Shown here one piece after another: positions 37,924 through 46,901 of a stretch of 64,000 nt of DNA (positions within the stretch are counted from its first letter, which is position 1; each line of letters opens with the position of its first letter). Under the pieces are notes generated by a model, which was not told the origin of the DNA, did no database searches, and saw nothing but the letters and a program-made list of their open reading frames with translations. Source of the DNA: Acidobacteriaceae bacterium (GTDB lineage: Bacteria; Acidobacteriota; Terriglobia; Terriglobales; Acidobacteriaceae); NCBI GenBank assembly GCA_003151335.1, contig PLXE01000104.1:103373-167372 (forward strand), read 5' to 3'. The position numbers and the translations under genes are program-made.

Positions 37924-38706
37924 ATGGCGAGTGTTCCGTTCGTTAAGGCGACGGCTTGCGGCAACGATTTTCTGATCGTGGATTCTGCCCACGCGCCCAG
38001 CGATATCCATTCTTTCAGCCGGCGCATCTGCGATCGGCATAATGGTGTTGGCGCCGACGGGGTGGAATGGGTGCTGCCGGCGACCGATGCGGACCTGCGG
38101 GTGCGGCTGCTGAACGCCGACGGTTCCGAGGCGGAAATTTCGGGCAATGGCACCCGCTGCGTGGCAGCATGGTATTGCGCCGAGAACCATCGCAGCTCGG
38201 TCGTCATTCGTACCGGTGCCGGTCTGAAGACCTGTAACCTGACCTCGCGCGAGGGAAACAGCTTCGAGTTTCGCAGTTCCATGGGCGAGCCGGAGGTAGG
38301 CGATGAGTTTTCCTTCAAGCTCGCCTGCGGAGAGTTTTCCGGCATTCCGGTGTCCATGGGCAATCCTCATTTCGTAGTCTACGTGCCCCAGTTTGAGCTG
38401 GGCTGGCAGGCGGTGGCACAACAAATTTCAACCCATTACGCCTTCAAGTATGGGATGAACGTTGAATTGGTAAAGGCACTGAATGAAAGCGAAATTGAGG
38501 TGCGATTTTGTGAGCGCGGTGTGGGCGAAACCATGTCGTCCGGCACCGGTTCTTGCGCCGCTGCCGTGGCATCGATTCACACTGGCAAAGTGAAGTCGCC
38601 CGTGCGCGTGCATACTCCTGGCGGGGTGCAAACTGTCGAATGGAAGAAGGAAGTGTTTCTGTACGGTCCGGCGACGCTACTCTGCCGGGGTGAGTTTTTC
38701 GTTTAA
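37924..38706 (+). CDS. Diaminopimelate-epimerase-fold protein lacking both catalytic cysteines
   Basis: This 260-aa DapF-fold protein has all the family blocks (KATACGNDF, DRHNGVGADGV, LLNADGSE, GNGTRC, MGNPH, VRFCERGVGET, SGTGSCAAA). However, the position of the first catalytic Cys (Cys73 in Haemophilus DapF) is S73 in EISGNGTRC, and that of the second (Cys217) is S206 in TMSSGTGSC. Both codons are plain serine codons (TCG, TCC). It heads an operon with ldcA and mpl, which act on murein peptides. It may be a serine-based epimerase, a changed isomerase, or an inactive relative. An upstream TTG (37909) is an alternative start. Confidence 0.8.
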   Translation: MASVPFVKATACGNDFLIVDSAHAPSDIHSFSRRICDRHNGVGADGVEWVLPATDADLRVRLLNADGSEAEISGNGTRCVAAWYCAENHRSSVVIRTGAGLKTCNLTSREGNSFEFRSSMGEPEVGDEFSFKLACGEFSGIPVSMGNPHFVVYVPQFELGWQAVAQQISTHYAFKYGMNVELVKALNESEIEVRFCERGVGETMSSGTGSCAAAVASIHTGKVKSPVRVHTPGGVQTVEWKKEVFLYGPATLLCRGEFFV

Positions 38707-38728
38707 GATGAGAAGCTAAGCCATCCTG

Positions 38729-39706
38729 ATGATCTCCTCCGCACAGCCTGAACGACTGCGTCCGCCCGCCTTGCGGCAGGGTGACACGGTTGGCATTGTC
38801 GCGCCGGCCAGCGGATTCCAGAGGAAGGATTTCGAGGCTGGTTGCGACACCCTGCGCCAGTTGGGTTACCAACCTTTCTATTTACCTTCCATCTTTGAAC
38901 GCGAGCTTTATTTTGCCGGCTCCCTGGAGCGGCGGATCGGCGAATTGCACGAGATGTTCAGCAGAACTGAAGTGCGGGCCATTCTCTGCGCGCGCGGAGG
39001 TTATGGCTGCAACTATCTGCTGCCGCATCTCGACCTGGAACTCATCCGCGCCAACCCGAAGATCTTTGCTGGCTGCAGCGATGTGACGACATTACTGACC
39101 TATTTGTGCGACCGCACCGGATTGGTCACCTTTCACGCGCCCATGGTCGCGGGAGATTTTTCCCGGCCCGGCGGTATTGATGTGGACGCGTGGTCGGCGG
39201 CGGTGTCGTCCGGAAAGCCCTACCCGCGGACGTTTAGCCGTGATGAAGTGCAGCCGCTGAGGGAAGGTGATGCGGAGGGCGCTCTTTACGGCGGCTGCCT
39301 GTCGTTGCTCTGCGCCTCGCTCGGCACACCGTATGAGGTCCGCACCGAGGGCAAGATTCTCTTTCTGGAGGACCGCGGAGAAAAACCGTATCAGGTGGAC
39401 CGCATGTTAATGCAGTTGAAGTTCGCCGGAAAGTTCGAGGGAGCGGCGGGAATTATTTTTGGCGAGATGCTCGATTGCGGCCAACGGCGCGCCGCCGACG
39501 AAACCCTTCACGATCTCGTGGTCCGTATTCTTGGCGAGTTTAAGGTCCCGATTGCGTTTGGGCTGAAATCCGGCCACGTCTCCCGCAAGAGTATTACGCT
39601 GCCCTTTGGCGTGAGCGCGACGCTCAGCGTCGGACAAAGCGTTGCGCTGACGATCGACGCCGCCGTGCAGGCTGGACCCGCGTCCGTCCGAGTGTCGCAC
39701 TCATGA
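38729..39706 (+). CDS. ldcA: LD-carboxypeptidase (murein tetrapeptide carboxypeptidase)
   Basis: This 325-aa protein belongs to the S66 family, which removes the terminal D-Ala from murein tetrapeptides during cell-wall recycling. The N-terminal GDTVGIVAPASG, the ARGGYGCNYLLPHLDLELI segment, the nucleophile Ser in FAGCSDVTTLLTYL, and the C-terminal GHVSRKSITLPFGVSATL carry the Ser-Glu-His triad regions. The ATG at 38729 stands 22 bases after the dapF-like stop. The next gene (mpl) overlaps it by four bases, matching the shared recycling pathway. Confidence 0.9.
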   Translation: MISSAQPERLRPPALRQGDTVGIVAPASGFQRKDFEAGCDTLRQLGYQPFYLPSIFERELYFAGSLERRIGELHEMFSRTEVRAILCARGGYGCNYLLPHLDLELIRANPKIFAGCSDVTTLLTYLCDRTGLVTFHAPMVAGDFSRPGGIDVDAWSAAVSSGKPYPRTFSRDEVQPLREGDAEGALYGGCLSLLCASLGTPYEVRTEGKILFLEDRGEKPYQVDRMLMQLKFAGKFEGAAGIIFGEMLDCGQRRAADETLHDLVVRILGEFKVPIAFGLKSGHVSRKSITLPFGVSATLSVGQSVALTIDAAVQAGPASVRVSHS

Positions 39707-41127
39707 AGCCGAAACATGTCCATCTGATTGGGATTTGCGGCACGGCGATGGCCGCGCTCGCCGGCATGCTCAAACAGCGCGGCTTCCACGTCACCGGCTC
39801 CGACCATGCCGCCTATCCCCCGATGTCGGACTTTCTGGCTTCGCTGGACATTCCCGTCTCCCAGCCATTCAGCGAACGGAACTTGAACCCTCAGCCTGAC
39901 CTGGTGGTGGTGGGCAACGCCATATCGCGCGGCAATCCCGAATTGGAGCACGTACTCGATCGGCGGCTTCCCTTCGAATCCCTGCCGCAGGTGCTGCACG
40001 ACGAATTCCTGGTCGGGCGAGAGAGGCTGGTGGTGGCTGGTACGCACGGGAAGACCACCACTGCGTCGCTTTTGGCCTGGCTCTTTCACCACGCGGGACG
40101 TGCACCCAGCTTCTTGATCGGGGGGATCCCGGAAAATTTTGGCAGCTCCTTCCGCCTGGACTCGGGACAGGAGTTCATCCTGGAAGGCGATGAATATGAC
40201 ACCGCATTCTTCGACAAGGGACCGAAGTTTCTGCACTACTTTCCCGATACTGTCATCCTCACGTCGGTCGAGTTCGATCATGCCGATATCTACAAGAACC
40301 TTGACGAAGTAAAGACGGCGTTCGCGCGCCTGGTGAACCTGGTTCCAGGTCGCGGACTGCTGGTTGCCTGGGACGGGCATGCCAACGTTGACCAATGTGT
40401 GGGCCGCGCATTCTGCCGGGTCGAGCGCTATGGATTCCGAGAGCAATCGAAATGGCGAGTGGCCGATGTGGAATACACGCCTGATCTGACAAGCTGGCGC
40501 GTGTTGCGCGACGGTGAACCGTGGGGCGAATTCGCCTTTTCCCTCGCGGGCGAATACAACGTGCTGAACGCGACTGCCGCGGCCGCTGTGGCGGCGAATT
40601 ACGGCATTGCAGAGGACGTGATTGCCGATGGGCTGCGCAGTTTTCGCAGCGTGAAGCGGCGCCTCGAAGTCAAAGCCGAAGTCCACGGGATCACGATCAT
40701 CGACGATTTCGCCCACCACCCCACCGCCATTGCGGAGACGCTGACGGCGCTGCGCACACGTTATTCGGGGCGTCGTTTGTGGGCGATTCTCGAACCTCGC
40801 TCCAACACCCTCCGGCGCAAGGTCTTCCAGGACGAATTAGCGCGGAGTCTGTCGGTGGCCGACGAAGTGGTAGTAGCGGGAATTTTCCAGTCAGAAGCCA
40901 TTCCGGAGCACGAGCGACTGGATGCCGCCGCCGTGATTGCGAAGTTGCGCGCGTCGGGCAAGCCCGCGCGGCTGCTGGATACGGCAGATGCGATCGTGGA
41001 TTCGATCGCGCCCGAGCTGCGAACCGGAGACGTCGTCGCTATCTTGTCCAATGGGGGATTCGCCGGGATCTACGAGAAGCTGCCCGCGAGACTCAAAACC
41101 CTCCATGAGGTCTCGACGCCAGCGTGA
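39703..41127 (+). CDS. mpl: UDP-N-acetylmuramate:L-Ala-gamma-D-Glu-meso-DAP ligase
   Basis: Mpl (474 aa) reattaches recycled tripeptide to UDP-MurNAc. It has a Mur ligase N-terminal Rossmann domain (LIGICGTAMAALAGMLKQRG), the ATP-binding P-loop GTHGKTTTASLLAW, central blocks such as FILEGDEYDTAFFDKGPKF and NATAAAAVAANYG, and a C-terminal domain with FAHHPTAI and RRLWAILEPRSNT. It overlaps ldcA by ATGA and the next gene by GTGA, so the operon is translationally coupled. Confidence 0.93.
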   Translation: MKPKHVHLIGICGTAMAALAGMLKQRGFHVTGSDHAAYPPMSDFLASLDIPVSQPFSERNLNPQPDLVVVGNAISRGNPELEHVLDRRLPFESLPQVLHDEFLVGRERLVVAGTHGKTTTASLLAWLFHHAGRAPSFLIGGIPENFGSSFRLDSGQEFILEGDEYDTAFFDKGPKFLHYFPDTVILTSVEFDHADIYKNLDEVKTAFARLVNLVPGRGLLVAWDGHANVDQCVGRAFCRVERYGFREQSKWRVADVEYTPDLTSWRVLRDGEPWGEFAFSLAGEYNVLNATAAAAVAANYGIAEDVIADGLRSFRSVKRRLEVKAEVHGITIIDDFAHHPTAIAETLTALRTRYSGRRLWAILEPRSNTLRRKVFQDELARSLSVADEVVVAGIFQSEAIPEHERLDAAAVIAKLRASGKPARLLDTADAIVDSIAPELRTGDVVAILSNGGFAGIYEKLPARLKTLHEVSTPA

Positions 41128-42998
41128 CCCGACCGCGCGCTACCGTGCTCGCGATGGCGTTATTGGGTTGCGGAGTTTTCTTTTCCGGCGGCGCTCGCGT
41201 CTGGGCGGCCACGCCGGTGAGTTGCGCTTCGCCAGCCAACGCTCAAACTGAACCCACCGAGTATTTCGTCTCGCTGGCCGATCATGCCGAGCACCTTGCC
41301 CATGTGAGCATCAGACTGCGGAACGGTGAAGCAACGCGCACGCTTGCCATGCCGGTCTGGAATGCCTTGTACCAGGTGCGCAACTTCGCCGCCAATGTGG
41401 AAGACGTGCGCGCGCAGGATGCTTCCGGCGCCGCCGCGCAAGTCCGCAATGCCACGACCAGCGAGTGGAACATGACGGCGCCGCCTGGTTGTGTCGTGGT
41501 CAGCTACGATGTCCACCTCGATGTTCCCGGTCCCTTCGGCAGCTCGCTGAGCGCGGAGCGGGGCTTCTTCAATTGGGCCATGGTGCTGATGTATGCTCCC
41601 TCCCTGCGCTCGGAACCAGTGAGCCTTCGGCTGCTGGACGTTCCTGCCGCCTGGGGCCTGCGCGATGTTCATGTGCTGGGAGGCGCTGATCCAGGCAAGG
41701 TCGAGCAGCTCGTCGGAGTGGCCCGCAATTACGATGAGCTTGCCGACAGCCCGGCTGAGATCGGGACCTTTCGCCAGTCGGAATTTCAACAGGATGGCGC
41801 GACCTACCACGTTGTGGTAGATGGCAGCCCGGCCGACTACGACATGGCAAAGCTCGACGAGCTGCTGGGCCGGATCACCCACGCCGCGGTGGACTGGATG
41901 CAGGACCGTCCCTACGAGGAATACACCTTTCTTCTTCACCTGCCGCATGGACCCGGCGGCGGAGGGATGGAACATGCTTACGGCACTGCCCTCGAGGTGA
42001 ACGCGGACCGCATGCATGAGTCCCTGCTGCCTCTGGCAGGTTTAAGCGCACACGAGTTCTTCCATCTGTGGAATGTGAAGCGGATTCGGCCTCAGTCGTT
42101 GGAGCCAATCGACTACCAGCACGAGCGCGATACCCGCGCCCTCTGGTTCAGCGAAGGCGTCACCAGCACGGTGGGGAACATCTTGCTGGTGCGTGCGGGA
42201 TTGGTCGATGAGCGGGTCTATTTGCAGCACGTAGCGGAGCAAATTACAGAATTACAACGGCGTCCCGCGCACCGTTGGCAATCGGCGGAGGATTCCAGCC
42301 TCGACGCCTGGTTTGAGGGCGACGCGTACTATCGCTCGCCCGAGCGGAGCATCAGTTACTACAACAAGGGCGAGGTCCTGGGCGTCCTGTTAGATCTGCG
42401 TATTCGCCAGATGACGCAGGGAGAAAAGTCGCTGCGCGATTTGCTGCAGTGGATGAATGAACACTACGCCAAGCAGCACCTCTTCTTCCCCGATTCGCAG
42501 GGTGTCGAACAGGCAGCGGAGGCAATCACCGGGAAGAGCTTTGCCGAGTTCTTTCGCGACTACGTATCCGGAGTGGAAGAGATTCCCTACGACGATTTTT
42601 TTCAGTTTGCGGGATTGCATTTGGTCAGCCAGACTGTGCCGGTAGCATCGGCGGGCTTCACCACCACGGCGAACCTGGGAGGTCAGCCGGAAGTGGTTCA
42701 GGTTGATCCCAACAGCGATGCCCACCGGGCTGGCATCGCTGCGGGAGACCGCGTGATTGCCATCGATGGCAAACCTACCGACGCCTCACTCGATGACCAG
42801 CTCTCGCAGATGCTACCGGGAACGACCGTGCACCTTCGCATGGAGAATCGAAAAGGCCAGCGTGATGTAAAGCTTCACCTGGGTTTGCGCGCGCAGACGA
42901 CATATAAACTTCAGGACGTGCCGTCGGTCAGCCCGGAGCAACGTGCCCATCGCAGAGCATGGATCGCGGGCGACGATGAGAGCCGAGGGACGCCTTGA
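41124..42998 (+). CDS. M61-family metallopeptidase with PDZ domain, exported
   Basis: This 624-aa protein belongs to the glycyl-aminopeptidase M61 family. It has a signal-like N-terminus (about 1-30), an M61 N-terminal beta domain, a catalytic domain with the zinc motif HEFFHLWNVKRIRP (about residue 310) and the third ligand Glu in LWFSEGVTSTVGN, and a C-terminal PDZ domain (about 530-605; DPNSDAHRAGIAAGDRVIAIDGKP). M61 peptidases cleave N-terminal Gly or Ala and can act on periplasmic substrates. It overlaps mpl and plsC by four bases each. Confidence 0.86.
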   Translation: MTRPRATVLAMALLGCGVFFSGGARVWAATPVSCASPANAQTEPTEYFVSLADHAEHLAHVSIRLRNGEATRTLAMPVWNALYQVRNFAANVEDVRAQDASGAAAQVRNATTSEWNMTAPPGCVVVSYDVHLDVPGPFGSSLSAERGFFNWAMVLMYAPSLRSEPVSLRLLDVPAAWGLRDVHVLGGADPGKVEQLVGVARNYDELADSPAEIGTFRQSEFQQDGATYHVVVDGSPADYDMAKLDELLGRITHAAVDWMQDRPYEEYTFLLHLPHGPGGGGMEHAYGTALEVNADRMHESLLPLAGLSAHEFFHLWNVKRIRPQSLEPIDYQHERDTRALWFSEGVTSTVGNILLVRAGLVDERVYLQHVAEQITELQRRPAHRWQSAEDSSLDAWFEGDAYYRSPERSISYYNKGEVLGVLLDLRIRQMTQGEKSLRDLLQWMNEHYAKQHLFFPDSQGVEQAAEAITGKSFAEFFRDYVSGVEEIPYDDFFQFAGLHLVSQTVPVASAGFTTTANLGGQPEVVQVDPNSDAHRAGIAAGDRVIAIDGKPTDASLDDQLSQMLPGTTVHLRMENRKGQRDVKLHLGLRAQTTYKLQDVPSVSPEQRAHRRAWIAGDDESRGTP

Positions 42999-43699
42999 TC
43001 CGCGCACTCGTCCTGCTGGCCTTCTGGGGCGTGTCGATTTTCATCGTCGGTCCGGCGCTATTGTTGTACGCACTGATCAGTGGCGACATCAACCCGCTTT
43101 ACAACATATCGAACCGGCTGGCGATATTTGGCGTTCGCCTGGTCGGGGTGAAGATCGAAATTCGCGGGATGGAGAACTTGGAGGCGGGGCGCAACTACAT
43201 TTTCATGGCGAACCACACTTCCAACCTGGATCCACCAGTCCTGCTTCCCACCATTCCGGGCCGCTGTTCCGTGCTGGTGAAGAAGGAGCTTTTCCGCGTT
43301 CCCGTCCTCGGCACCGGCATGAAAATGGTATCGCTGGTGCCGGTGGATCGGAGCGATCGCGAGGCCGCTATCGAGAGCGTGAATGCGGCCACCGCCGTGT
43401 TGCGCCAGGGATTGAACATGCTGATCTTTCCGGAAGGCACGCGTTCGCGTGATGGCAAACTGCTGCCCTTCAAGAAGGGACCCTTTCACTTGGCGATCGA
43501 TTCGGGAGTGTTCGTGGCTCCAGTCACCCTGCTGGGGACCTATGAGCTATGGCCGAAGAGCCAGTTTGCCTTGCGGCCGGGAAGGGTAGCTGTGGTGTTT
43601 CACCGGCCAATCGATCCGCGCAGCTATGCCGATCGGGATTCGTTGATGAAGGCTACCGCTGAGATCATCGCCAGTGCATTGCCGGCGGAGCGGCGCTGA
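42995..43699 (+). CDS. plsC: 1-acyl-sn-glycerol-3-phosphate acyltransferase
   Basis: This 234-aa membrane-associated acyltransferase makes phosphatidic acid. An N-terminal helix (about 5-30) is followed by the HX4D motif NHTSNLD (H74, D79), and FPEGTRSRDGKL (the FPEG substrate-binding block) comes later. It starts with TTG overlapping the M61 stop (TTGA). It closes the dapF-like/ldcA/mpl/M61/plsC envelope operon. Confidence 0.9.
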   Translation: MIRALVLLAFWGVSIFIVGPALLLYALISGDINPLYNISNRLAIFGVRLVGVKIEIRGMENLEAGRNYIFMANHTSNLDPPVLLPTIPGRCSVLVKKELFRVPVLGTGMKMVSLVPVDRSDREAAIESVNAATAVLRQGLNMLIFPEGTRSRDGKLLPFKKGPFHLAIDSGVFVAPVTLLGTYELWPKSQFALRPGRVAVVFHRPIDPRSYADRDSLMKATAEIIASALPAERR

Positions 43700-44420
43700 G
43701 AAGATTAGAATACGACCAGGGCGTACGAACTACCCGCTGTGCTGCTCTAGAACCAGATCGTCTCAGAGTGGCCCCAGGTGGGATCGCAAGTCGGTCTCCA
43801 AGCACCCCTCCCCCCTATTTTGGCATCTTTGTTTTCAATACTTTACCCCCAAAGTATTGTGTGCATTTGACTTACGTGTCAGCGTAAACCATTGCTTTTC
43901 AATACTTTGCAAGATTCCTCGCAAAGTATTCCGTACAAAGGAGTTACAGGTAAAGTATTCCGAAATAAGGACTTACCCGATGCGCACTTCGTCTGTGCCA
44001 GGCAACCAAGAAGTTTTGAAAGATCGGCTACCGCCGCCCGAATAGCGGACTGGCGGTGCGGGAGACTAGCTCCCGCTGTCAGTGTACGATGCGGAGGTAA
44101 GTTGGACCGCTCAGAAAACGCACTCCATAGCACGGAGGTAACCGCCGATTCCCAAAATGGATGGGCGGCTGCGGGCGCAAGCCGGGCGTCATCATTGCAA
44201 CGTATGAAAAAACACCATGACGGCGGGGTGGCCCGGGCTTTTGATCTTGCGGGCATTACCAACACAGTGGGTGCCCCGTTCCTTCGCGTTCTTTGCGAAG
44301 AGCCTGCCCTGAGCGGAGCCGAAGGGGCCGGAGTCGGAAATGCCGGCGCCAGGCACCAGGCAATCTAATCCACACGAATGTTGCTGATTTTCCGGCCTCC
44401 GGGGTAATCTGTAGTCCTAG
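43700..44420. other. Gene-free spacer with repeat block, 721 bases
   Basis: The left part holds the AAAGTATT repeat units described separately (43836-43976). The right part carries a GCGGGAG/CTCCCGC hairpin near 44057-44074 and a GAGCGGAGCCGAAGG-like intergenic motif near 44312-44327. A 158-codon plus-strand frame crosses the block, but it translates repeat sequence and has no family-like features. The leftmost bases may hold the end of the plsC transcript; no intrinsic terminator with a T-tract is seen. Confidence 0.5.
43836..43976. repeat. Cluster of about five AAAGTATT repeat units in both orientations
   Basis: A unit of 26-27 bases, roughly GYAAAGTATT then seven variable bases then AANGGNNTTAC, recurs at 43850-43875 (+), 43884-43910 (-), 43921-43947 (+) and 43950-43976 (+); a partial unit starts at 43844 (-). 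Adjacent opposite units form perfect hairpins: CAATACTTT (43836-43844) with AAAGTATTG (43851-43859), and AATACTTTGC (43901-43910) with GCAAAGTATT (43921-43930). Units abut or lie about 10 bases apart without unique spacers, so it is not a CRISPR array. Confidence 0.7.
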
Positions 44421-45059
44421 ATGAAGCCAGAGACATGGGTAGCGCTATGCGGCGTGATCGCCGCGATTCTGGTCGGGATAGCGACCATCATCGCAATCGT
44501 CCGCGGGCCAATAGTTGCCCTTCGCATCCAGCGCGCGATCGAGGACGAACGGGCGACGAAGAACAGAAAACTCTGGATCTTCAAAACCCTAATGTCCAAC
44601 CGTGCCACCCGCATGGCGCCTGTCTTTGTGCAGGCACTAAACCTGATCGACGTTGAATTCACCGCCGCATCCGAAAAACCCGTTCGGGACGCTTGGAAAG
44701 AAGCTCAGGACCACTTTTCCGATTGGGGCAAACAGACTCCGGAGCAAAAACAGACACAAGCGAAGGCCAACCTCGATCGAGCGGACGAATTATTGTCTGA
44801 AATGCTGGTAAGAATGGGAACCACTCTCGGATATTCCTTCGATAAGGTTTATGTGAAAAAAGGCTGGTACTACCCCGAGGGACTTGGTGACATGGAACAG
44901 GAGGGCCATGCGCTTCGTAAAGGTCTCCTCAGAATTATCTCCGGCTACGGCGCTTTTCCTGTCGCTGTGTTCGAGCAGAAATTCCCGCCGATAACAACCG
45001 CCGCCCAGCCACCCAAAGCCGTCATCCTTCCCGAAGAACCGAAGCGCCTCAACGATTGA
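44421..45059 (+). CDS. Hypothetical protein with one membrane helix (DUF6680-like)
   Basis: This 212-aa protein has an N-terminal transmembrane helix (about 5-28) followed by a cytoplasmic, mostly helical domain (IQRAIEDERATKNRKLWIFKTLMSNRATRMAPVFVQALNLIDVEF). This resembles the uncharacterised DUF6680 family; the assignment is from memory and moderate. The C-terminal tail is Pro-rich. Its codon use is less GC-rich than the operon to the left. The function is unknown. Confidence 0.58.
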   Translation: MKPETWVALCGVIAAILVGIATIIAIVRGPIVALRIQRAIEDERATKNRKLWIFKTLMSNRATRMAPVFVQALNLIDVEFTAASEKPVRDAWKEAQDHFSDWGKQTPEQKQTQAKANLDRADELLSEMLVRMGTTLGYSFDKVYVKKGWYYPEGLGDMEQEGHALRKGLLRIISGYGAFPVAVFEQKFPPITTAAQPPKAVILPEEPKRLND

Positions 45060-45060
45060 T

Positions 45061-45387
45061 TTACAACTCCGCTTTCTTCGTCATTTTCACCGCAATCCCA
45101 GCCCCCGGCTGCCCAACCAGGTTCATGGTCCCCTGTATGACCCCACCCGTGAGCGGCGCCTTGAGATCCAGATCAAAATCTCCTTTAACGCCCAGCACAT
45201 TTGGAATTTCCGGCAAGAAGTTACTAACTCGAATTCGCCCGGTCAGCACATCGTTCTCGACAGCGTAGGTCCCGACATACGTATAACCGGTGTCGCCGCC
45301 CAAAACCTTACCGTTCACCAGCACCACAGCGCCGCCACCGCTGCCCTGCAGGCCAACGTATTGAACGATCCACAACCCCTCGAGCAT
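45061..45387 (-). CDS. GrlR-like small regulatory-fold protein
   Basis: This 108-aa protein shows the pattern of GrlR-domain proteins: a beta-barrel made of GLWIVQYVGLQGSGGGAVVLVNGKVLGGDTGYTYVGTY and then PNVLGVKGDFDLDLKAP. GrlR of enteropathogenic E. coli is a negative regulator that sequesters the activator GrlA. Outside enterobacteria the domain is usually of unknown role. The ATG at 45387 follows GAGAGGTGG, a strong ribosome binding site; a GTG 3 codons upstream is less likely. No GrlA-like partner is adjacent. Confidence 0.55.
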   Translation of the reverse strand: MLEGLWIVQYVGLQGSGGGAVVLVNGKVLGGDTGYTYVGTYAVENDVLTGRIRVSNFLPEIPNVLGVKGDFDLDLKAPLTGGVIQGTMNLVGQPGAGIAVKMTKKAEL

Positions 45388-45415
45388 GGGAACCACCTCT
45401 CTGTCCCGAGTTTTT

Positions 45416-46180
45416 TTACGTTCCTTCGCAGGTTACTTTAGTTATTGCGATTTTCGAAGCGATCCAGCGGGCGAGCAACGTCCGGACGAACTCGCTGGCC
45501 ATCACGAGGCTCAGGGGATCCTGATTCTGGCCAGGAGCGAGATCGAGCGGCGAATGTGCGCCGAGATAATATTTGTTGCCGAAGTTCACGCTGTCATCAA
45601 ATCGCGCACACTCCGGCTGGGTTGCCCATCCGCGGCGCAATACCTCGGCAGCCCCTTTCTTTTTGTCGCCCCCCAAGTCTATCAAGATCGAATCGACAAT
45701 TCTTCTAAGGCGAGAGAAGTCCCATTCTCCAACAAAATCAATCAAATTCGTTCGCACCACTTCGCTGGTTTCTGCAAGTGCAAGAATCTGCTCCGAAATA
45801 TTCGCACCCTCTAGATATCTAGTTCCCGGCACAATCCGGTAGCGCACAGACGGCAACGGCATCCGGCCCACCCAATTGCCATCCTTGTCTGTCCACACAA
45901 CGGAGGCCACCGCGACGGGCAACGCTGAGAATCTTCGAACCTTTGCGAGGCCACAGATGATGCCAAGAATCCATCGTGCTTTCTCAGCAACCCGATTGCA
46001 ATCGGACAGTTCATCCAGAACGTCGGCTTCGAGGAAGTATTCGCTCTGAAGATGAATGACTCGGGTTCGCCCTGAGGAGTGCTCAGCAGCGAGGTCCTGT
46101 AGGTCCTGTTCCGCCCCCCTCAGGTGGACGCGCCAGGGCGGAATAGGAGGGTACGAACTCTTTGGGGCCGCATCAGCCAT
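45416..46180 (-). CDS. Hypothetical protein
   Basis: I do not recognise this 254-aa protein. It is soluble and lacks signal peptide or membrane segments. The N-terminal half has short strands (RVIHLQSEYFLEADVLDEL), the middle has a helix-rich ILALAETSEVVRTNLIDFVGEWDFSRLRRIVDSIL, and the C-terminal end has a hydrophobic helix (LVMASEFVRTLLARWIASKIAI). It lies in the AT-richer accessory stretch, on the same strand as the GrlR-like gene downstream and another hypothetical gene upstream, so the three could be cotranscribed. Confidence 0.52.
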   Translation of the reverse strand: MADAAPKSSYPPIPPWRVHLRGAEQDLQDLAAEHSSGRTRVIHLQSEYFLEADVLDELSDCNRVAEKARWILGIICGLAKVRRFSALPVAVASVVWTDKDGNWVGRMPLPSVRYRIVPGTRYLEGANISEQILALAETSEVVRTNLIDFVGEWDFSRLRRIVDSILIDLGGDKKKGAAEVLRRGWATQPECARFDDSVNFGNKYYLGAHSPLDLAPGQNQDPLSLVMASEFVRTLLARWIASKIAITKVTCEGT

Positions 46181-46228
46181 TGCTCCAAGTCTACCCCGAA
46201 CCTAGCTGACACGGTTATCTCACGCCAA

Positions 46229-46891
46229 TCAGCCATGTCCCCTTGGCGTAGGTTTTTCTTGCCGTGCGGCGTCAAAATACCTTACGTGCACAGAGTCGTT
46301 CATCTTGGCTTTGCCTGATGTGAAGCTCGCCCATACGGTTTTCGCGTCATAGTTGGGCCAAAGCCAATTGAGAAAATGGATGTGAGCGCCTTCCTTCCAG
46401 TGATTCTGTTCGTCTTCCAGGTCCCGTTGGTCAAATTGAAAGAAGTGCCACGTGGATAAGTCAGGAGTATAAAAGATGTGTCCGACGAGATAGCGCCGAT
46501 CTTTGAACATTTGGCTTATCTTCCTCACGGCTTTTTGTGCGTCCGGTTGCAGCAGCCCGACTCCGTTGGCCGCCAATGCCGCCGAATCCTTGTCACTCAG
46601 GTAAAGGTGTTCCGGCACATGGTCTCTGTAGTGAATTTCGTGTATGAACGGGGAGCCTGTTAATTCGCACGCGAGTGTGAAATTGGCAAAGGCGCTGGAG
46701 TCGATAACAATTGTCCGGCAATACTGTTCCAATTCGCGCTTCTTATCGAAGGTGAACATTTTCAAAAGCGCATCTGTATTCTTCGATTCCGTAGTTTCCT
46801 CTTTCGGAACTTCACTACCAATTTCTTTTGCAAGGTCCAAATAGACTTGAATAAATTCAACGCCCAAGGGAACGGCCTCAGGGGACTTCAA
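46229..46891 (-). CDS. Hypothetical protein
   Basis: I do not recognise this 220-aa soluble protein. It contains acidic helical N-terminal sequence, a middle ELEQYCRTIVIDSSAFANFTLACEL segment and an aromatic-rich C-terminal half (TPDLSTWHFFQFDQRDLEDEQNHWKEGAHIHFLNWLWP). The start is TTG at 46891, supported by a GGAGGGG just upstream; no ATG is near. It shows no nuclease, kinase or transposase motif that I can name. Confidence 0.5.
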   Translation of the reverse strand: MKSPEAVPLGVEFIQVYLDLAKEIGSEVPKEETTESKNTDALLKMFTFDKKRELEQYCRTIVIDSSAFANFTLACELTGSPFIHEIHYRDHVPEHLYLSDKDSAALAANGVGLLQPDAQKAVRKISQMFKDRRYLVGHIFYTPDLSTWHFFQFDQRDLEDEQNHWKEGAHIHFLNWLWPNYDAKTVWASFTSGKAKMNDSVHVRYFDAARQEKPTPRGHG

Positions 46892-46901
46892 GTCCCCTCC
46901 A

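Noticed and set aside
43836..43976. Possible CRISPR array
   Set aside because: Repeats occur in both orientations with no regular unique spacers, and there are no cas genes.
43892..44368. Plus-strand frame of 158 codons in the spacer after plsC
   Set aside because: Runs through the AAAGTATT repeat cluster and other spacer repeats, has no ribosome binding site and no family-like sequence.
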